64,000 bases of DNA from JAJDIA01 sp031555145 (GTDB lineage Bacteria; Bacteroidota; Bacteroidia; Bacteroidales; Tannerellaceae): the NCBI GenBank assembly GCA_031555145.1, contig JAVBUR010000020.1, positions 1 through 64,000 on the forward strand, in the 5' to 3' direction. How positions within the stretch are numbered: the first letter of the stretch is position 1; the number at the start of each line of letters is the position of its first letter. The notes under the pieces are model-generated. The model did no database searches. It worked only from the letters and a program-made list of their open reading frames with translations, and was not told the origin of the DNA. Shown here piece after piece: positions 43,196 to 51,825 of this stretch. The position numbers and the translations under genes were made by a program.

Positions 43196-43543
43196 ATGAC
43201 TAAACAAAGAGTAAACTATCTCATATACAAGGGCTATACCGGCGACATAAACTACAGCTTAGCCAACAACTGCCTGTTCGGTAAAGTCTTGGGTCTTGAC
43301 AAAGGCCTGATCTCCTACGAAGGCGAAACCCTGAAAGACCTGGAACACGATTTCAGAAACGGAATTGACGACTACCTCGCCTATTGCCAGGAGAACGACC
43401 TCACCCCCAAGAAACCCTTTACCGGCCAGTTCAGCGTCAGGCTATCCCCCGAACTACACCGCCTGATGGCAACTACCGCCCAGGAACGCGGCATCACTGT
43501 CAATAAACTCATCAAGCAAGCCATAGAACTAGATAGTTTATAA
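43196..43543 (+). CDS. HicB-family antitoxin without a visible HicA
   Basis: A 115-residue HicB-like protein. The N-terminal partial RNase-H-like fold contains GYTGDINYSLANNCLFGKVLG and ISYEGETLKDLEHDFRNGIDDYL. The C-terminal ribbon-helix-helix reads GQFSVRLSPELHRLMATTAQE, then GITVNKLIKQAI. The ATG at 43196 has a good ribosome-binding site (AAAGGGAG). HicA toxins are about 60-80 residues and normally lie next to hicB; none was found on either side. It may act as a stand-alone regulator. Confidence 0.85.
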   Translation: MTKQRVNYLIYKGYTGDINYSLANNCLFGKVLGLDKGLISYEGETLKDLEHDFRNGIDDYLAYCQENDLTPKKPFTGQFSVRLSPELHRLMATTAQERGITVNKLIKQAIELDSL

Positions 43544-43651
43544 TCCCATGCCACGATAAACAAACCCTTTTCTCAACTTGTTAATAAGATATTACTCCGT
43601 TGTACAAAATATAACGACAGTTAAACTAATGTCAAAAATAAACAACCCAAA

Positions 43652-45910
43652 ATGAGAACGCTGATTTTATCAACCCTCTTCGCCGCTTGCCTGACCTCCA
43701 ACAGCATGGCGCAGACAGACATGACCCAAGACATCGGCTGGCCCCGCCAGGTATCCGACAGCAAGGCTACATTGATCTACTATCAACCCCAGATTGATAA
43801 ATGGGACAATTACAAAAAAATAACCGGCCGCATCGCCTTCGGACTAACCCCCGCCGGACAACAGGAAATCCTCGGCGTTGCCTCATTCACCAGCGAGACA
43901 AAGACTGACAAAGAAGCCCGTACCACCTACCTGCACGACATCGACTACACCGACGTCCGCTTCCCCTCGCTCGACACCAAGTCCGCAGCCTCGATGAAGC
44001 AACTCTTCCTCGAACGCATGCCCACCAGTACTGAATCCATCTCCATGGACCGCATAATGGCCGAACTCAACACCGACGGACAAGCTAAAGCCAAAGGCGT
44101 ACAAGTAAAAAACGATCCCCCCAAAATATTCTATAGCGCCAGCCCCGCCATTCTGCTGACCGTTGACGGCACCCCCGTACTCTCACCCATCGAAAAGACC
44201 GACATGCAATTCGTCGTCAACACCAACTGGGACCTTTTCTTCGAAAAATCAACGAAGAAATACTTCCTCCTCGTGAACGACGCCTGGCTCACAGCCACCA
44301 ACCTGCAAGGCCCCTGGACACAAACAACGACACTCCCGAAAGCCATGTCCTCCCTGCCCACCGGACAGAACTTCGACGATATCAAACAATTCATTCCCCC
44401 GCACACCGCCTCATCCATCCCCGATGTCTACTATAGCAACGCCCCCGCCGAACTCATCCTGACCGAAGGCTCCCCCGTCTTCACCAAGATCCCCGGCACC
44501 GGCCTCCTCTATGTCAGCAACTCAGAAGACGACCTCTTTATCGACGAACTCCAGAGCCAGTATTACATCCTCCTCTCCGGACGCTGGTTCCGCGCCAAAG
44601 CCTTCGGAGGACCCTGGACATACGCTGGCAACAACCTCCCCGCCGACTTCTCCAAGATCCCTGAAGACTCCCCAAAAGGCCATGTCCTCGCATCCATACC
44701 CGGGACCATAGAAGCCTCTGACGCCGTCATGCTCGCCCAGATTCCGACGACAGTCGTCGTCAACCGTGCCCAAGCCGAAGCCCAGGCCAAAGCCACCTAT
44801 GACGGCACCCCAGCCTTCTCACCCATACCCGGCACCACCCTCCAGTACGCCACCAACACGCAAGACAAGGTTATCCGTGTAGGCGACCTCTACTATATGT
44901 GTTTCCAGGCCGTCTGGTTTGTCTCCACCTCGCCCACAGGCCCGTGGAAGACCGCCGACTCCGTACCCCAGGAAATCTACTCCATCCCGCCCAGTTCCCC
45001 CGTCTATAACGTGACCTACGTCACACAAACCAACCCGACCTCAACCACCGTCGAAGCCAGTTCAACCAGCGGCTACCTCGGCGCCTTCATCATCGGTGCA
45101 ACCGTAGGCGCCATCGTCGGAACAGCCATCGTCTACGGAACCGGCTGGTACTACCCGCCCTACCTCTATTGGGGCCTAGGCGCCCTCTATCCCGTTTACC
45201 ACCCCTGGCCCTGCACCTATGGAGGCGGAGCCATATACAACCCCTGGACAGGAGGCTTTGCCGCCGGCCGAGCCGTCTATGGTCCCTACGGCGCAGCCGG
45301 AACCTCCGCCTGGTACAACCCCGCCACCGGACGCTACGGACGTTCCGCCAGTGTGCAAGGTTGGTATGGCGGACGCACCGCCGCCAACACCTACAATCCC
45401 TGGACTGGCTCCTACGGACACACCTCACAAGGCCATAACCCCTACGCCCAATGGGGACACTCCACCGTTACCAACGGCTACCAATGGGCCCGCTCCGGCC
45501 ATGTAACAACCGCCAACGGAACCGCCTTCGGCTACCAAACCTCCGGCGGCAAATCAGGCGTCGTCGTCAACGGCCGCAACGGCACTGTCATACACAATAA
45601 TAACGGCAACCACATCTACGCCGGTCCCGATGGCAACGTCTATCGCCACGAATCCAACGGTGGATGGAGCGAATTCACCCATGGCAACAGCTGGAACCAA
45701 CTCCACAGCGGTAACAGTGGCAGCAACGGCAACATTGCCCCCCAACACACCCCTGGGCTCACAGCCCCCAACTCAACCCTGCAAGGCCTCAACCGCTCCG
45801 CCTTTTCCCGCGAACGCGGCCAACAGCAATCCTCCCGCTTCCAACTCTTCCAACACTCCACCGAGCGCCGTCCCAGTTTCGGCGGAGCCTCACGAAACGA
45901 ACGAAGATAA
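43652..45910 (+). CDS. Large exported repeat protein with a Gly/Tyr/Asn-rich C-terminus
   Basis: A 752-residue exported protein with a signal peptide ending near residue 20 (SNSMAQ). Three related units occupy about residues 165-235, 270-345 and 390-460; each has a TxGxPxxxxIxxTxLxY start, a WFxA or WxxxT strand and a GPW turn, suggesting beta domains. One hydrophobic Gly-rich helix (GAFIIGATVGAIVGTAIV) follows near residue 480. The C-terminal 260 residues are rich in Gly, Tyr, Asn and Trp (for example YNPWTG repeated). Similar proteins carry a weak carbohydrate-binding annotation, which I cannot verify. Surface or periplasmic location is likely. Coding strand is unusually C-rich. Confidence 0.75.
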   Translation: MRTLILSTLFAACLTSNSMAQTDMTQDIGWPRQVSDSKATLIYYQPQIDKWDNYKKITGRIAFGLTPAGQQEILGVASFTSETKTDKEARTTYLHDIDYTDVRFPSLDTKSAASMKQLFLERMPTSTESISMDRIMAELNTDGQAKAKGVQVKNDPPKIFYSASPAILLTVDGTPVLSPIEKTDMQFVVNTNWDLFFEKSTKKYFLLVNDAWLTATNLQGPWTQTTTLPKAMSSLPTGQNFDDIKQFIPPHTASSIPDVYYSNAPAELILTEGSPVFTKIPGTGLLYVSNSEDDLFIDELQSQYYILLSGRWFRAKAFGGPWTYAGNNLPADFSKIPEDSPKGHVLASIPGTIEASDAVMLAQIPTTVVVNRAQAEAQAKATYDGTPAFSPIPGTTLQYATNTQDKVIRVGDLYYMCFQAVWFVSTSPTGPWKTADSVPQEIYSIPPSSPVYNVTYVTQTNPTSTTVEASSTSGYLGAFIIGATVGAIVGTAIVYGTGWYYPPYLYWGLGALYPVYHPWPCTYGGGAIYNPWTGGFAAGRAVYGPYGAAGTSAWYNPATGRYGRSASVQGWYGGRTAANTYNPWTGSYGHTSQGHNPYAQWGHSTVTNGYQWARSGHVTTANGTAFGYQTSGGKSGVVVNGRNGTVIHNNNGNHIYAGPDGNVYRHESNGGWSEFTHGNSWNQLHSGNSGSNGNIAPQHTPGLTAPNSTLQGLNRSAFSRERGQQQSSRFQLFQHSTERRPSFGGASRNERR

Positions 45911-45923
45911 CCCCAACAACAAC

Positions 45924-45966
45924 AACAAAAGAGCACTGGCGTAAAGTCAGTGCTCTTTTGTTTATA
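45924..45966. terminator. Strong bidirectional terminator
   Basis: A perfect 15-bp stem (AACAAAAGAGCACTG and its complement) with a 9-base loop lies between two convergent genes. A- and T-rich edges allow termination in both directions. Confidence 0.9.
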
Positions 45967-45978
45967 AGTCCTTCGATT

Positions 45979-46611
45979 TCAGAGAATACGGTTGCAAATA
46001 ATCATCGTGAACTTCATCGACGGATGGTTTGGCATGAATTTAATTGGTTCTTCAATTTCGCGAGAGTCGATCAGACCATAAATCCCAAATTCCCGTTGGA
46101 TGGAATCAGCATCATAGAAGAAGAGGTTCGCCCCTTTGATAGATGTGTAGCGGTTTGTACTCAACTTACGCCCTTTCCCAAACTTCGCATCTTGTAGGGA
46201 GATCGTTACAAAGATCATATACCCTCCCGGCTTTAGTTGCTGAAAGCAGTCGCGAATAAACTTCCTGCGTTCCCGTTGGTTAAGCAAGTGAATAAGTGCA
46301 TAGCTGAATATCCCATCATAAAGTTCCCTATCAAAGGGCATATCGCATACAGATCCATGATGAATCGTGAGATCAAGTTCCATCTTACTCTTCGCCAATT
46401 CAATTGCAGTCTCAGATATCTCAATACCCGTAACCTTCATCCCGCTTTCAAGGAAGACACCGGCATTACGCCCATATCCTATGCCCGGAATCAGTATGTG
46501 ATTTGCCTTTGTCTCAAGAAACAACTCTTTCGCCATCACAGCAGAGTCAGCCGCCTCAATCCCCCACATGGTTTGTTTCTCTATAAAGTTGGTTTCCCAG
46601 AATTCTTGCAT
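45979..46611 (-). CDS. Class I SAM-dependent methyltransferase
   Basis: A 210-residue Rossmann methyltransferase. Motif I ILIPGIGYGRNAGVF lies at about residues 39-53, GIEISETAIELAK follows as motif II, then YDGIFSYALIHLL and LKPGGYMIFVT. The N-terminal FWETNFIEKQTMWG segment resembles small-molecule (thiopurine/TehB-like) methyltransferases. There is no signal peptide; substrate unknown. Confidence 0.87.
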   Translation of the reverse strand: MQEFWETNFIEKQTMWGIEAADSAVMAKELFLETKANHILIPGIGYGRNAGVFLESGMKVTGIEISETAIELAKSKMELDLTIHHGSVCDMPFDRELYDGIFSYALIHLLNQRERRKFIRDCFQQLKPGGYMIFVTISLQDAKFGKGRKLSTNRYTSIKGANLFFYDADSIQREFGIYGLIDSREIEEPIKFMPNHPSMKFTMIICNRIL

Positions 46612-46722
46612 ATTCTTTGTTATAAACGGTGATTAGATAATAGAGATGTATAGCCTGCAAATGTAATGGTTTTGTTGAGTATTAATTATCTATTGTCCTG
46701 AAGAAAGTCCTTTTTTTACACC

Positions 46723-46751
46723 TTTGTAACCGATGAATATCTGTATGTTTG
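46723..46751 (+). promoter_or_regulatory. Promoter of the AraC-type gene
   Basis: A -33 TTTG (46723-46726) and an exact -7 TATGTTTG (46744-46751) are 17 bases apart. The predicted start lies only about 7 bases before the ATG at 46765, so the leader is very short. Confidence 0.45.
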
Positions 46752-46764
46752 CAGTATAGTAGAT

Positions 46765-47598
46765 ATGAATCAGTTTCAGGTGATAGCGCCTTCAGCGTTG
46801 CTTGCGCCGTATGTGAAGCAATACTGGTTTGTGAGGATAGCGAATGTTGCACAAAGTATACAACGGCTGGTTCCGTTTGGCTGTGTGACGTTGAGTTTTC
46901 ACCGGGGAGATAGTGCATATTCGTCCTTGGATGGGAAGTATATGCCGTTGTCGCATTTGCACGGAATGGCAATAGATTATACGGATCTGGTATTTTCAGG
47001 TTGTGTGGATTTTGTCAGTGTGGTTTTTCAGCCAGCCGGAGCACAGGTGTTTTTCGGGATGCCGGTCAGTGAACTGAGCCACTCATATGTATCCTTAGAC
47101 ATGCTTGGTGATTCGAAACTGCGCGAACTGGAGAGAAAGTTACACGACCGAGAAGATAATGAAGCGTGTGTTCATACAATCGAGCAATTCTTATTGCGTC
47201 GTCTTTATCACTTCGACAACTATGAGAACAAGCAGGTATACTCTGTCATGCATGCTATCCATAGCGGCGAGACAGACGTAAATCGGTTGGCAGAGACGGC
47301 TTGCCTTGGATACAAACAATTCAAACGTGTTTTTACCGGGCATACCGGCGTCAATCCAAAAGACTTCCTGCGGATTGTGCGTTTCCAGAAAGTGCACCAC
47401 TTGCTCCAACAACATGCAGGCATGACTATATCACAACTTGCCTGTGAATGCGGCTATTATGACAAGTCACACCTGGTAAAAGAACTGCGGGAATTCTCCG
47501 GATTTACACCTATAGAATTACTTAGGGCATGCGATCCAGTTTATTCAGACTATCATGCCTTGTTCCGTTCGGCTTTTGTAGATGTTTCCTTATCATAA
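46765..47598 (+). CDS. AraC-family regulator
   Basis: A 277-residue AraC/XylS regulator. The N-terminal sensor half contains APYVKQYWFVRIA and LVPFGCVTLSFHRGD, typical of the DUF6597-type sensor. The C-terminal HTH pair covers about residues 165-265: VNRLAETACLGYKQFKRVF and ISQLACECGYYDKSHLVKEL, with HTGVNPKDFLRIVRF as linker. It stands 39 bp before the alpha-oxoamine synthase on the same strand and may control it. Confidence 0.87.
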   Translation: MNQFQVIAPSALLAPYVKQYWFVRIANVAQSIQRLVPFGCVTLSFHRGDSAYSSLDGKYMPLSHLHGMAIDYTDLVFSGCVDFVSVVFQPAGAQVFFGMPVSELSHSYVSLDMLGDSKLRELERKLHDREDNEACVHTIEQFLLRRLYHFDNYENKQVYSVMHAIHSGETDVNRLAETACLGYKQFKRVFTGHTGVNPKDFLRIVRFQKVHHLLQQHAGMTISQLACECGYYDKSHLVKELREFSGFTPIELLRACDPVYSDYHALFRSAFVDVSLS

Positions 47599-47637
47599 TA
47601 TACTGTATGAATAGTAATTACCTAAATATAAAATAGT

Positions 47638-48909
47638 ATGGCTTTAAACAAAGGTTGTGATGTACATAGCATCAACTGTGACGATTATACACAAGTAGAT
47701 TTCTTTGAGTATAGGGGAGATGACTTATTCGAAGTAACGGATTACTTCGCCGCCTATCTGCAAGACGCTGCCAGAAAGGGATATATGGTCTATGGCAACC
47801 CCATTTCGACAGCTCCCGGTGCCGAATTCAATGTATATGATGGCTATCAGGGAAAGGAGCGAAGTTTCCTAAACTTCTGTTCCTATAACTACCTCGGCTA
47901 TTCCTGCCACCCGGAAGTGATTGACTCCGTGCAAGGAGCCTTGGCGCACTATGGAACCGGAGCCGTATCAGCCCCTTTATTGAGTGGTTACTACGACTTG
48001 TCGAAGCGTCTGGAAGAAAACATTGCCCGCTTCAAGAACAAGGAAGCCGCCCTCCTGTTCCCTACAGGGTATGGCGCTAACCTTGGAGTCATCTCCTGCC
48101 TGTTGAAACCGGGGGATGTAGCTGTCCTCGACATTCTCTCGCATGCCTCCATCCGCGACGGCGCCCGTCTCGCCGGAGCCGATATCAAAGTCTTCAGCCA
48201 TAACAACGCCGAACACCTCGAAATGGTATTGAAAAGCCTCCCAACGAAACGCGCCCTTGTCTGTGTCGAAGGCGTCTATAGCATGGACGGAGACCTGGTC
48301 AACCTCCCCGAAATCGTAGCCGTTTGCAAAAAATATGGTGCCCGAATACTACTCGACGAAGCCCATGCCACACTGATCTTCGGTCAGCAGGGTAGAGGGG
48401 TGGCTGAATATTTTGGACTGGAAGACCAAATCGACATCACCATCGGTACCTTCAGTAAGTCATTTGGTGCTATCGGTGGCTTTGCCACAGGCAACGCGAA
48501 TCTGATCTCCTACCTGCGAATGTATGCCCGTTCCTACGTCTTCTCCTGTGCCATGGCCCCGCATACCGCCGCCGGCATCCTGAAAGTCCTCGAACTCTAC
48601 GAACAGGATAAATCACCCCTTACCAGATTGTGGGAGAATACCCGTTACATGCAACAGCGATTACAGCAAGCCGGACTCGACACCGGCGAAACCCAATCGC
48701 AGGTAATCCCGGTCATCGTTGGCAACGACCGTCGCCTACGCGAGATTAGCCGTATGATACACAGCCGGGGACTTTACACCGGTGTCGTCACCTATCCGGC
48801 CGTATCCAGTAAGCGCACCCGCCTACGCCTCTCCATGTCGTCCAACCATACCCATGAACAAATGGATGCATGCGTACAGATTATACGGGAAGCTTTCGAT
48901 CAGATCTAA
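47638..48909 (+). CDS. Alpha-oxoamine synthase (KBL/BioF/SPT-like PLP enzyme)
   Basis: A 423-residue fold-type I PLP enzyme of the alpha-oxoamine synthase family, which condenses an amino acid with an acyl-CoA and releases CO2. Key residues: His169 (LSHAS, stacks on PLP), Asp240-His243 (DEAHA) and the Schiff-base Lys274 in TFSKSFGAIGG. A 50-residue N-terminal extension precedes the core. It differs clearly from the Bacteroides serine palmitoyltransferase I remember and has no biotin or threonine-degradation neighbours, so the substrates are unknown. It sits right after an AraC regulator. Confidence 0.85.
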   Translation: MALNKGCDVHSINCDDYTQVDFFEYRGDDLFEVTDYFAAYLQDAARKGYMVYGNPISTAPGAEFNVYDGYQGKERSFLNFCSYNYLGYSCHPEVIDSVQGALAHYGTGAVSAPLLSGYYDLSKRLEENIARFKNKEAALLFPTGYGANLGVISCLLKPGDVAVLDILSHASIRDGARLAGADIKVFSHNNAEHLEMVLKSLPTKRALVCVEGVYSMDGDLVNLPEIVAVCKKYGARILLDEAHATLIFGQQGRGVAEYFGLEDQIDITIGTFSKSFGAIGGFATGNANLISYLRMYARSYVFSCAMAPHTAAGILKVLELYEQDKSPLTRLWENTRYMQQRLQQAGLDTGETQSQVIPVIVGNDRRLREISRMIHSRGLYTGVVTYPAVSSKRTRLRLSMSSNHTHEQMDACVQIIREAFDQI

Positions 48910-48912
48910 TCT

Positions 48913-49410
48913 CTATGCCGGAGGAAGAAGCGCCTCATCATAATAGGCCAGTGAAATATAATAGCGGGGATCGCCGTCAATAAACGGTTGTACATACCAT
49001 TGTAGTTGAACGGACCGGTTCAGGTGATGGAAAGTGACGGCACTCCCTTCCTCGTTCTTTTTCAGGTGGTCATATTTCTTGTTCAATCTTTTCAGGAGCT
49101 CTTTATAAATACTAAGCGCTTCGTCTTTATCTTCCAGATTCAGAAAGAAATTGACAAGGTAGAGCTTATTATTATAACACAGGAAGACCACACTGTCGAA
49201 ATCAACCGATTCATACGGAACGTCTATCGCAGCAATGGCTCCCTCCGTCAGTTCTTCCTCATATTTGAACCCTTCCTTTTCCAGATTGTATCTAACGGTA
49301 TTCAACGTTGCACCAAAGGCGCTCCCGAAGAATCCTCCCGGTATCTCACTCTGTGCACAAACCGTTTGCATCACAAACAATAAAGCGAAAAGTAAAACAA
49401 CTTTCTTCAT
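48913..49410 (-). CDS. Hypothetical exported protein
   Basis: A 165-residue protein with a clear signal peptide (VVLLFALLFVMQTVCAQ). The mature part is alpha/beta with FGSAFGATLNTVRYNLEKEG near the start and QWYVQPFIDGDPRYYISLAYYD at the end, a layout seen in small periplasmic Bacteroidales proteins. I do not recognise the family. The promoter -7 motif (TATCTTTG, minus strand, 49436-49443) lies within a symmetric dyad. It is convergent with the oxoamine synthase, 3 bp apart. Confidence 0.65.
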   Translation of the reverse strand: MKKVVLLFALLFVMQTVCAQSEIPGGFFGSAFGATLNTVRYNLEKEGFKYEEELTEGAIAAIDVPYESVDFDSVVFLCYNNKLYLVNFFLNLEDKDEALSIYKELLKRLNKKYDHLKKNEEGSAVTFHHLNRSVQLQWYVQPFIDGDPRYYISLAYYDEALLPPA

Positions 49411-49430
49411 TTTCCGTCATTCGTTGTCAT

Positions 49431-49469
49431 GCCTGCAAAGATAGAGTGAAAGTCTCTAACTTTGCAGGC
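49431..49469. promoter_or_regulatory. Dyad with back-to-back -7 motifs
   Basis: GCCTGCAAAG (49431-49440) and CTTTGCAGGC (49460-49469) are perfect 10-bp arms with an inner TAGAG/CTCTA pair. Each arm carries an exact TAnnTTTG: TATCTTTG leftward and TAACTTTG rightward. The leftward one fits the gene at 48913-49410. Confidence 0.55.
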
Positions 49470-49510
49470 TTAGGACAACAAAATGCAGCATTACACCCAC
49501 TTACACCTAT

Positions 49511-51037
49511 TTATTGCGGTGCCGCATCCCAGGTTCCGGTTCCGGAGAAGTTGCCGGAAACAGTGCCTCCCCCTGTTGAACCGGACTGTTTGAGAGTGAA
49601 GGCGGATGTGCCGGTGATCTTCGTCTTTTGGGAGTTCATTTTACCAGTCATCTTGAAATTACCGACATTGCGGAGGCCTTCTACCGTACGATCCATTTTG
49701 TATTCGAAAATGACGTCGCTTCCGTCGTATTTGACGGTAATGATGTCTTCACCACCTGGAACGGAGATTTTACCGTCGACTATTTCGAACTCAATTGCTT
49801 CTTGTGTCGTAGTGGCGGGAGAATTTATAGTGATAGGGTTCATGCCTGGGATGGTGGTGGTGATTGTGCCGCTCATAGTGATCTTATGGGTGCCTTTCCA
49901 CAACTGCCCACCCGACGATTCGCCCACTTTGAATTCTTTGATATTGGTAGCCTTGATCAGGTTGCCATTGATGTACATGTAAGTCTGTGCAAAGTATGTT
50001 TTCCCGGTAGTGAAGGCACTGCTTTTGTACCGGAATGAAAAGATAGTGTTGGTAGAGGTCACCGTATGGTTCTTCTCGGCAGAGGTTTGCATCGTCATTG
50101 CAGCAGGACTTTGCCCGATCGAAACACCTCCTTTGACGGTGGTATAGTAGGGGATAGTACCGGATGGCGCAATGATGCCACCCTCGATAGTGACGGTGTT
50201 GTCAATGAGGGATACCACAACGCGGGTACTGAGCCGGATATTGTCGGATACGTCGCTATTGAGGTTGTTCCCAAAGTTATGTAATCGCATGAGACTCAAT
50301 AATTTTTGCTCATATTCACTACAGCCCGAAAGCATTTTATCTACTTCGGCTTGTATAACTCTAAGGTTGACAGTAGCTTCGTCGTAACCATTCTTCTCTG
50401 CAAATTTACCGAGATTGTTCAGCAGGGTATTTTTATCAAGGCTCCGGAACTCGGTATTGACCAGATTGGGTAGACTAGAAGCGGTTTTGCCGAGTGCTTC
50501 CCGACTCATTGCGATTCCGAGGGAGGTTAGTTTCAACAGTTCGTCGGATGCAGACGATGCTTTTGTGTCGGCTTTCAGTAAACTGTCGGAAGCTTTGGTA
50601 ATAGCGCCGACGGCAGAGCCTGTATGCGTCTTTTCGCTCACTTTCTGCTGTTGCTCATTGTAGGTAGTAATGGTCACCGAATTACCCTGGTAGTTGGTAA
50701 ATACATGGTATTTGTTATCAGCATACACTCCGATAGGTAGCCCGGAAGTGTTGTAACGAACAAGTATCTGCTCGCTCCCTTTCTGAAAGATACCCGATTT
50801 GATTTGTCCGCTTTCCTGATTCTGATAGAAACCGATCATAGAGCCTTCAGTCAAGTCGGTAAATACATAGGGGTCTAATTCTGCATAAGGGGCAATGAAG
50901 CCCAGTCCTTTCAACTCAGGTCCGTTTCCGCCGCCTTCTTCATTATCGCCTTTCTCACAACCGACAGTGGTCAGTATGAATAGACTGAGTAGCAACAGAG
51001 CCGATAATTTTTTTAGATAGTAAACATTCGTTTTCAT
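49511..51037 (-). CDS. Large hypothetical lipoprotein
   Basis: A lipoprotein of about 508 residues with lipobox TTVGC (Cys near residue 27) and an acidic/Gly linker. The N-terminal part (about 40-110) has beta strands. A helical middle (about 130-260) precedes a C-terminal beta region with several GT/GKxS-rich strands ending SGNFSGTGTWDAA, reminiscent of surface proteins. I do not recognise a family. The ATG at 51037 follows AGGAG; the frame from 51067 adds a basic stretch before the signal. It lies downstream of the sensor kinase/regulator pair on the same strand and may be its target. Confidence 0.7.
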   Translation of the reverse strand: MKTNVYYLKKLSALLLLSLFILTTVGCEKGDNEEGGGNGPELKGLGFIAPYAELDPYVFTDLTEGSMIGFYQNQESGQIKSGIFQKGSEQILVRYNTSGLPIGVYADNKYHVFTNYQGNSVTITTYNEQQQKVSEKTHTGSAVGAITKASDSLLKADTKASSASDELLKLTSLGIAMSREALGKTASSLPNLVNTEFRSLDKNTLLNNLGKFAEKNGYDEATVNLRVIQAEVDKMLSGCSEYEQKLLSLMRLHNFGNNLNSDVSDNIRLSTRVVVSLIDNTVTIEGGIIAPSGTIPYYTTVKGGVSIGQSPAAMTMQTSAEKNHTVTSTNTIFSFRYKSSAFTTGKTYFAQTYMYINGNLIKATNIKEFKVGESSGGQLWKGTHKITMSGTITTTIPGMNPITINSPATTTQEAIEFEIVDGKISVPGGEDIITVKYDGSDVIFEYKMDRTVEGLRNVGNFKMTGKMNSQKTKITGTSAFTLKQSGSTGGGTVSGNFSGTGTWDAAPQ

Positions 51038-51174
51038 GATTCTCCTGTTTAGTCGTTGTCTTTCCATGTCACAAATGTATAAGAAGGCAGACTAAAAAGT
51101 AAGGGTAAAAAATCTACTTTTTCACCCTTACTTTTCACCCTGAATCAGACTGCGCAAATAGTCTTAAAATGACC

Positions 51175-51825
51175 TTACAGTTGAATAATCCCCTTTCTGA
51201 AGGCGGTAACGACAATCTGGACAACGCTTTTCACTTCCAGTTTTTCCTTGATACGTTCTTTATGAGATTCAACGGAGTTGACTTCAATACCGAGGAGGGA
51301 GCCCAGTTCTTTGGCGGAGTATCCACGGGCGAGATAGTTAATGATCTCAATCTCACGGTTGGTCAGATCGTAGGGTTTGTTCTTCGACAGGTTTTTCTCG
51401 GAACCAAAGATGTCCAACAGGCTGGATAGGGGAATAGTTTCACCGAAATAGATGCCTTTGCCTTCCTGTGTGGCAGATACAGCGTGTATCAGTTCGTGTG
51501 GTGTGGTGTCTTTGGGCAGGTAAGCAGATGCGCCCGACTTCAGCGCATTGACAAGGTATTTAGCTTTTTTGTGATGACTGAGGAAGATGATTCTGACGCT
51601 GGGATAGAGCTGTCTAATCTCATGGGCGAGGTCGGTACCATCCATTTCTTTCTCGAGGCTGATATCCAGTATTGCAACGTCGGGCGTATGTGTCAACAGG
51701 CATTGCATGGCTTCTTGCGGATTAGTGGCTTCGCCGGTGATGGTGATACCTTCCTGTTGGCGGAAGATCAGTTTCAAGCCTTCCAGATGAATCTGTGAAT
51801 CATCTACAATCAGTACGTTAATCAT
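51175..51825 (-). CDS. NarL/LuxR-type response regulator
   Basis: A 216-residue response regulator. The receiver domain has an acidic pocket (VDDS near residue 8), phospho-acceptor Asp54 (VAILDISL) and Lys in YLPKDT. The C-terminal LuxR-type HTH (about 150-205) contains LTNREIEIINYLARGYSAKEL and VESHKERIKEKL. It overlaps the sensor kinase by 8 bp, so the two are a cognate pair. Target genes are unknown; the downstream lipoprotein is the nearest candidate. Confidence 0.92.
   Translation of the reverse strand: MINVLIVDDSQIHLEGLKLIFRQQEGITITGEATNPQEAMQCLLTHTPDVAILDISLEKEMDGTDLAHEIRQLYPSVRIIFLSHHKKAKYLVNALKSGASAYLPKDTTPHELIHAVSATQEGKGIYFGETIPLSSLLDIFGSEKNLSKNKPYDLTNREIEIINYLARGYSAKELGSLLGIEVNSVESHKERIKEKLEVKSVVQIVVTAFRKGIIQL

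Noticed and set aside
45219..45506. Pro/Thr-rich ORF within the large exported protein gene
   Set aside because: It is an out-of-frame reading of the Gly/Tyr-rich repeats with no start signal.
47638..48909. Serine palmitoyltransferase of the sphingolipid pathway
   Set aside because: The N-terminus and several core segments differ from the Bacteroides enzyme as I remember it, and no sphingolipid genes are adjacent. Kept as unspecified alpha-oxoamine synthase.
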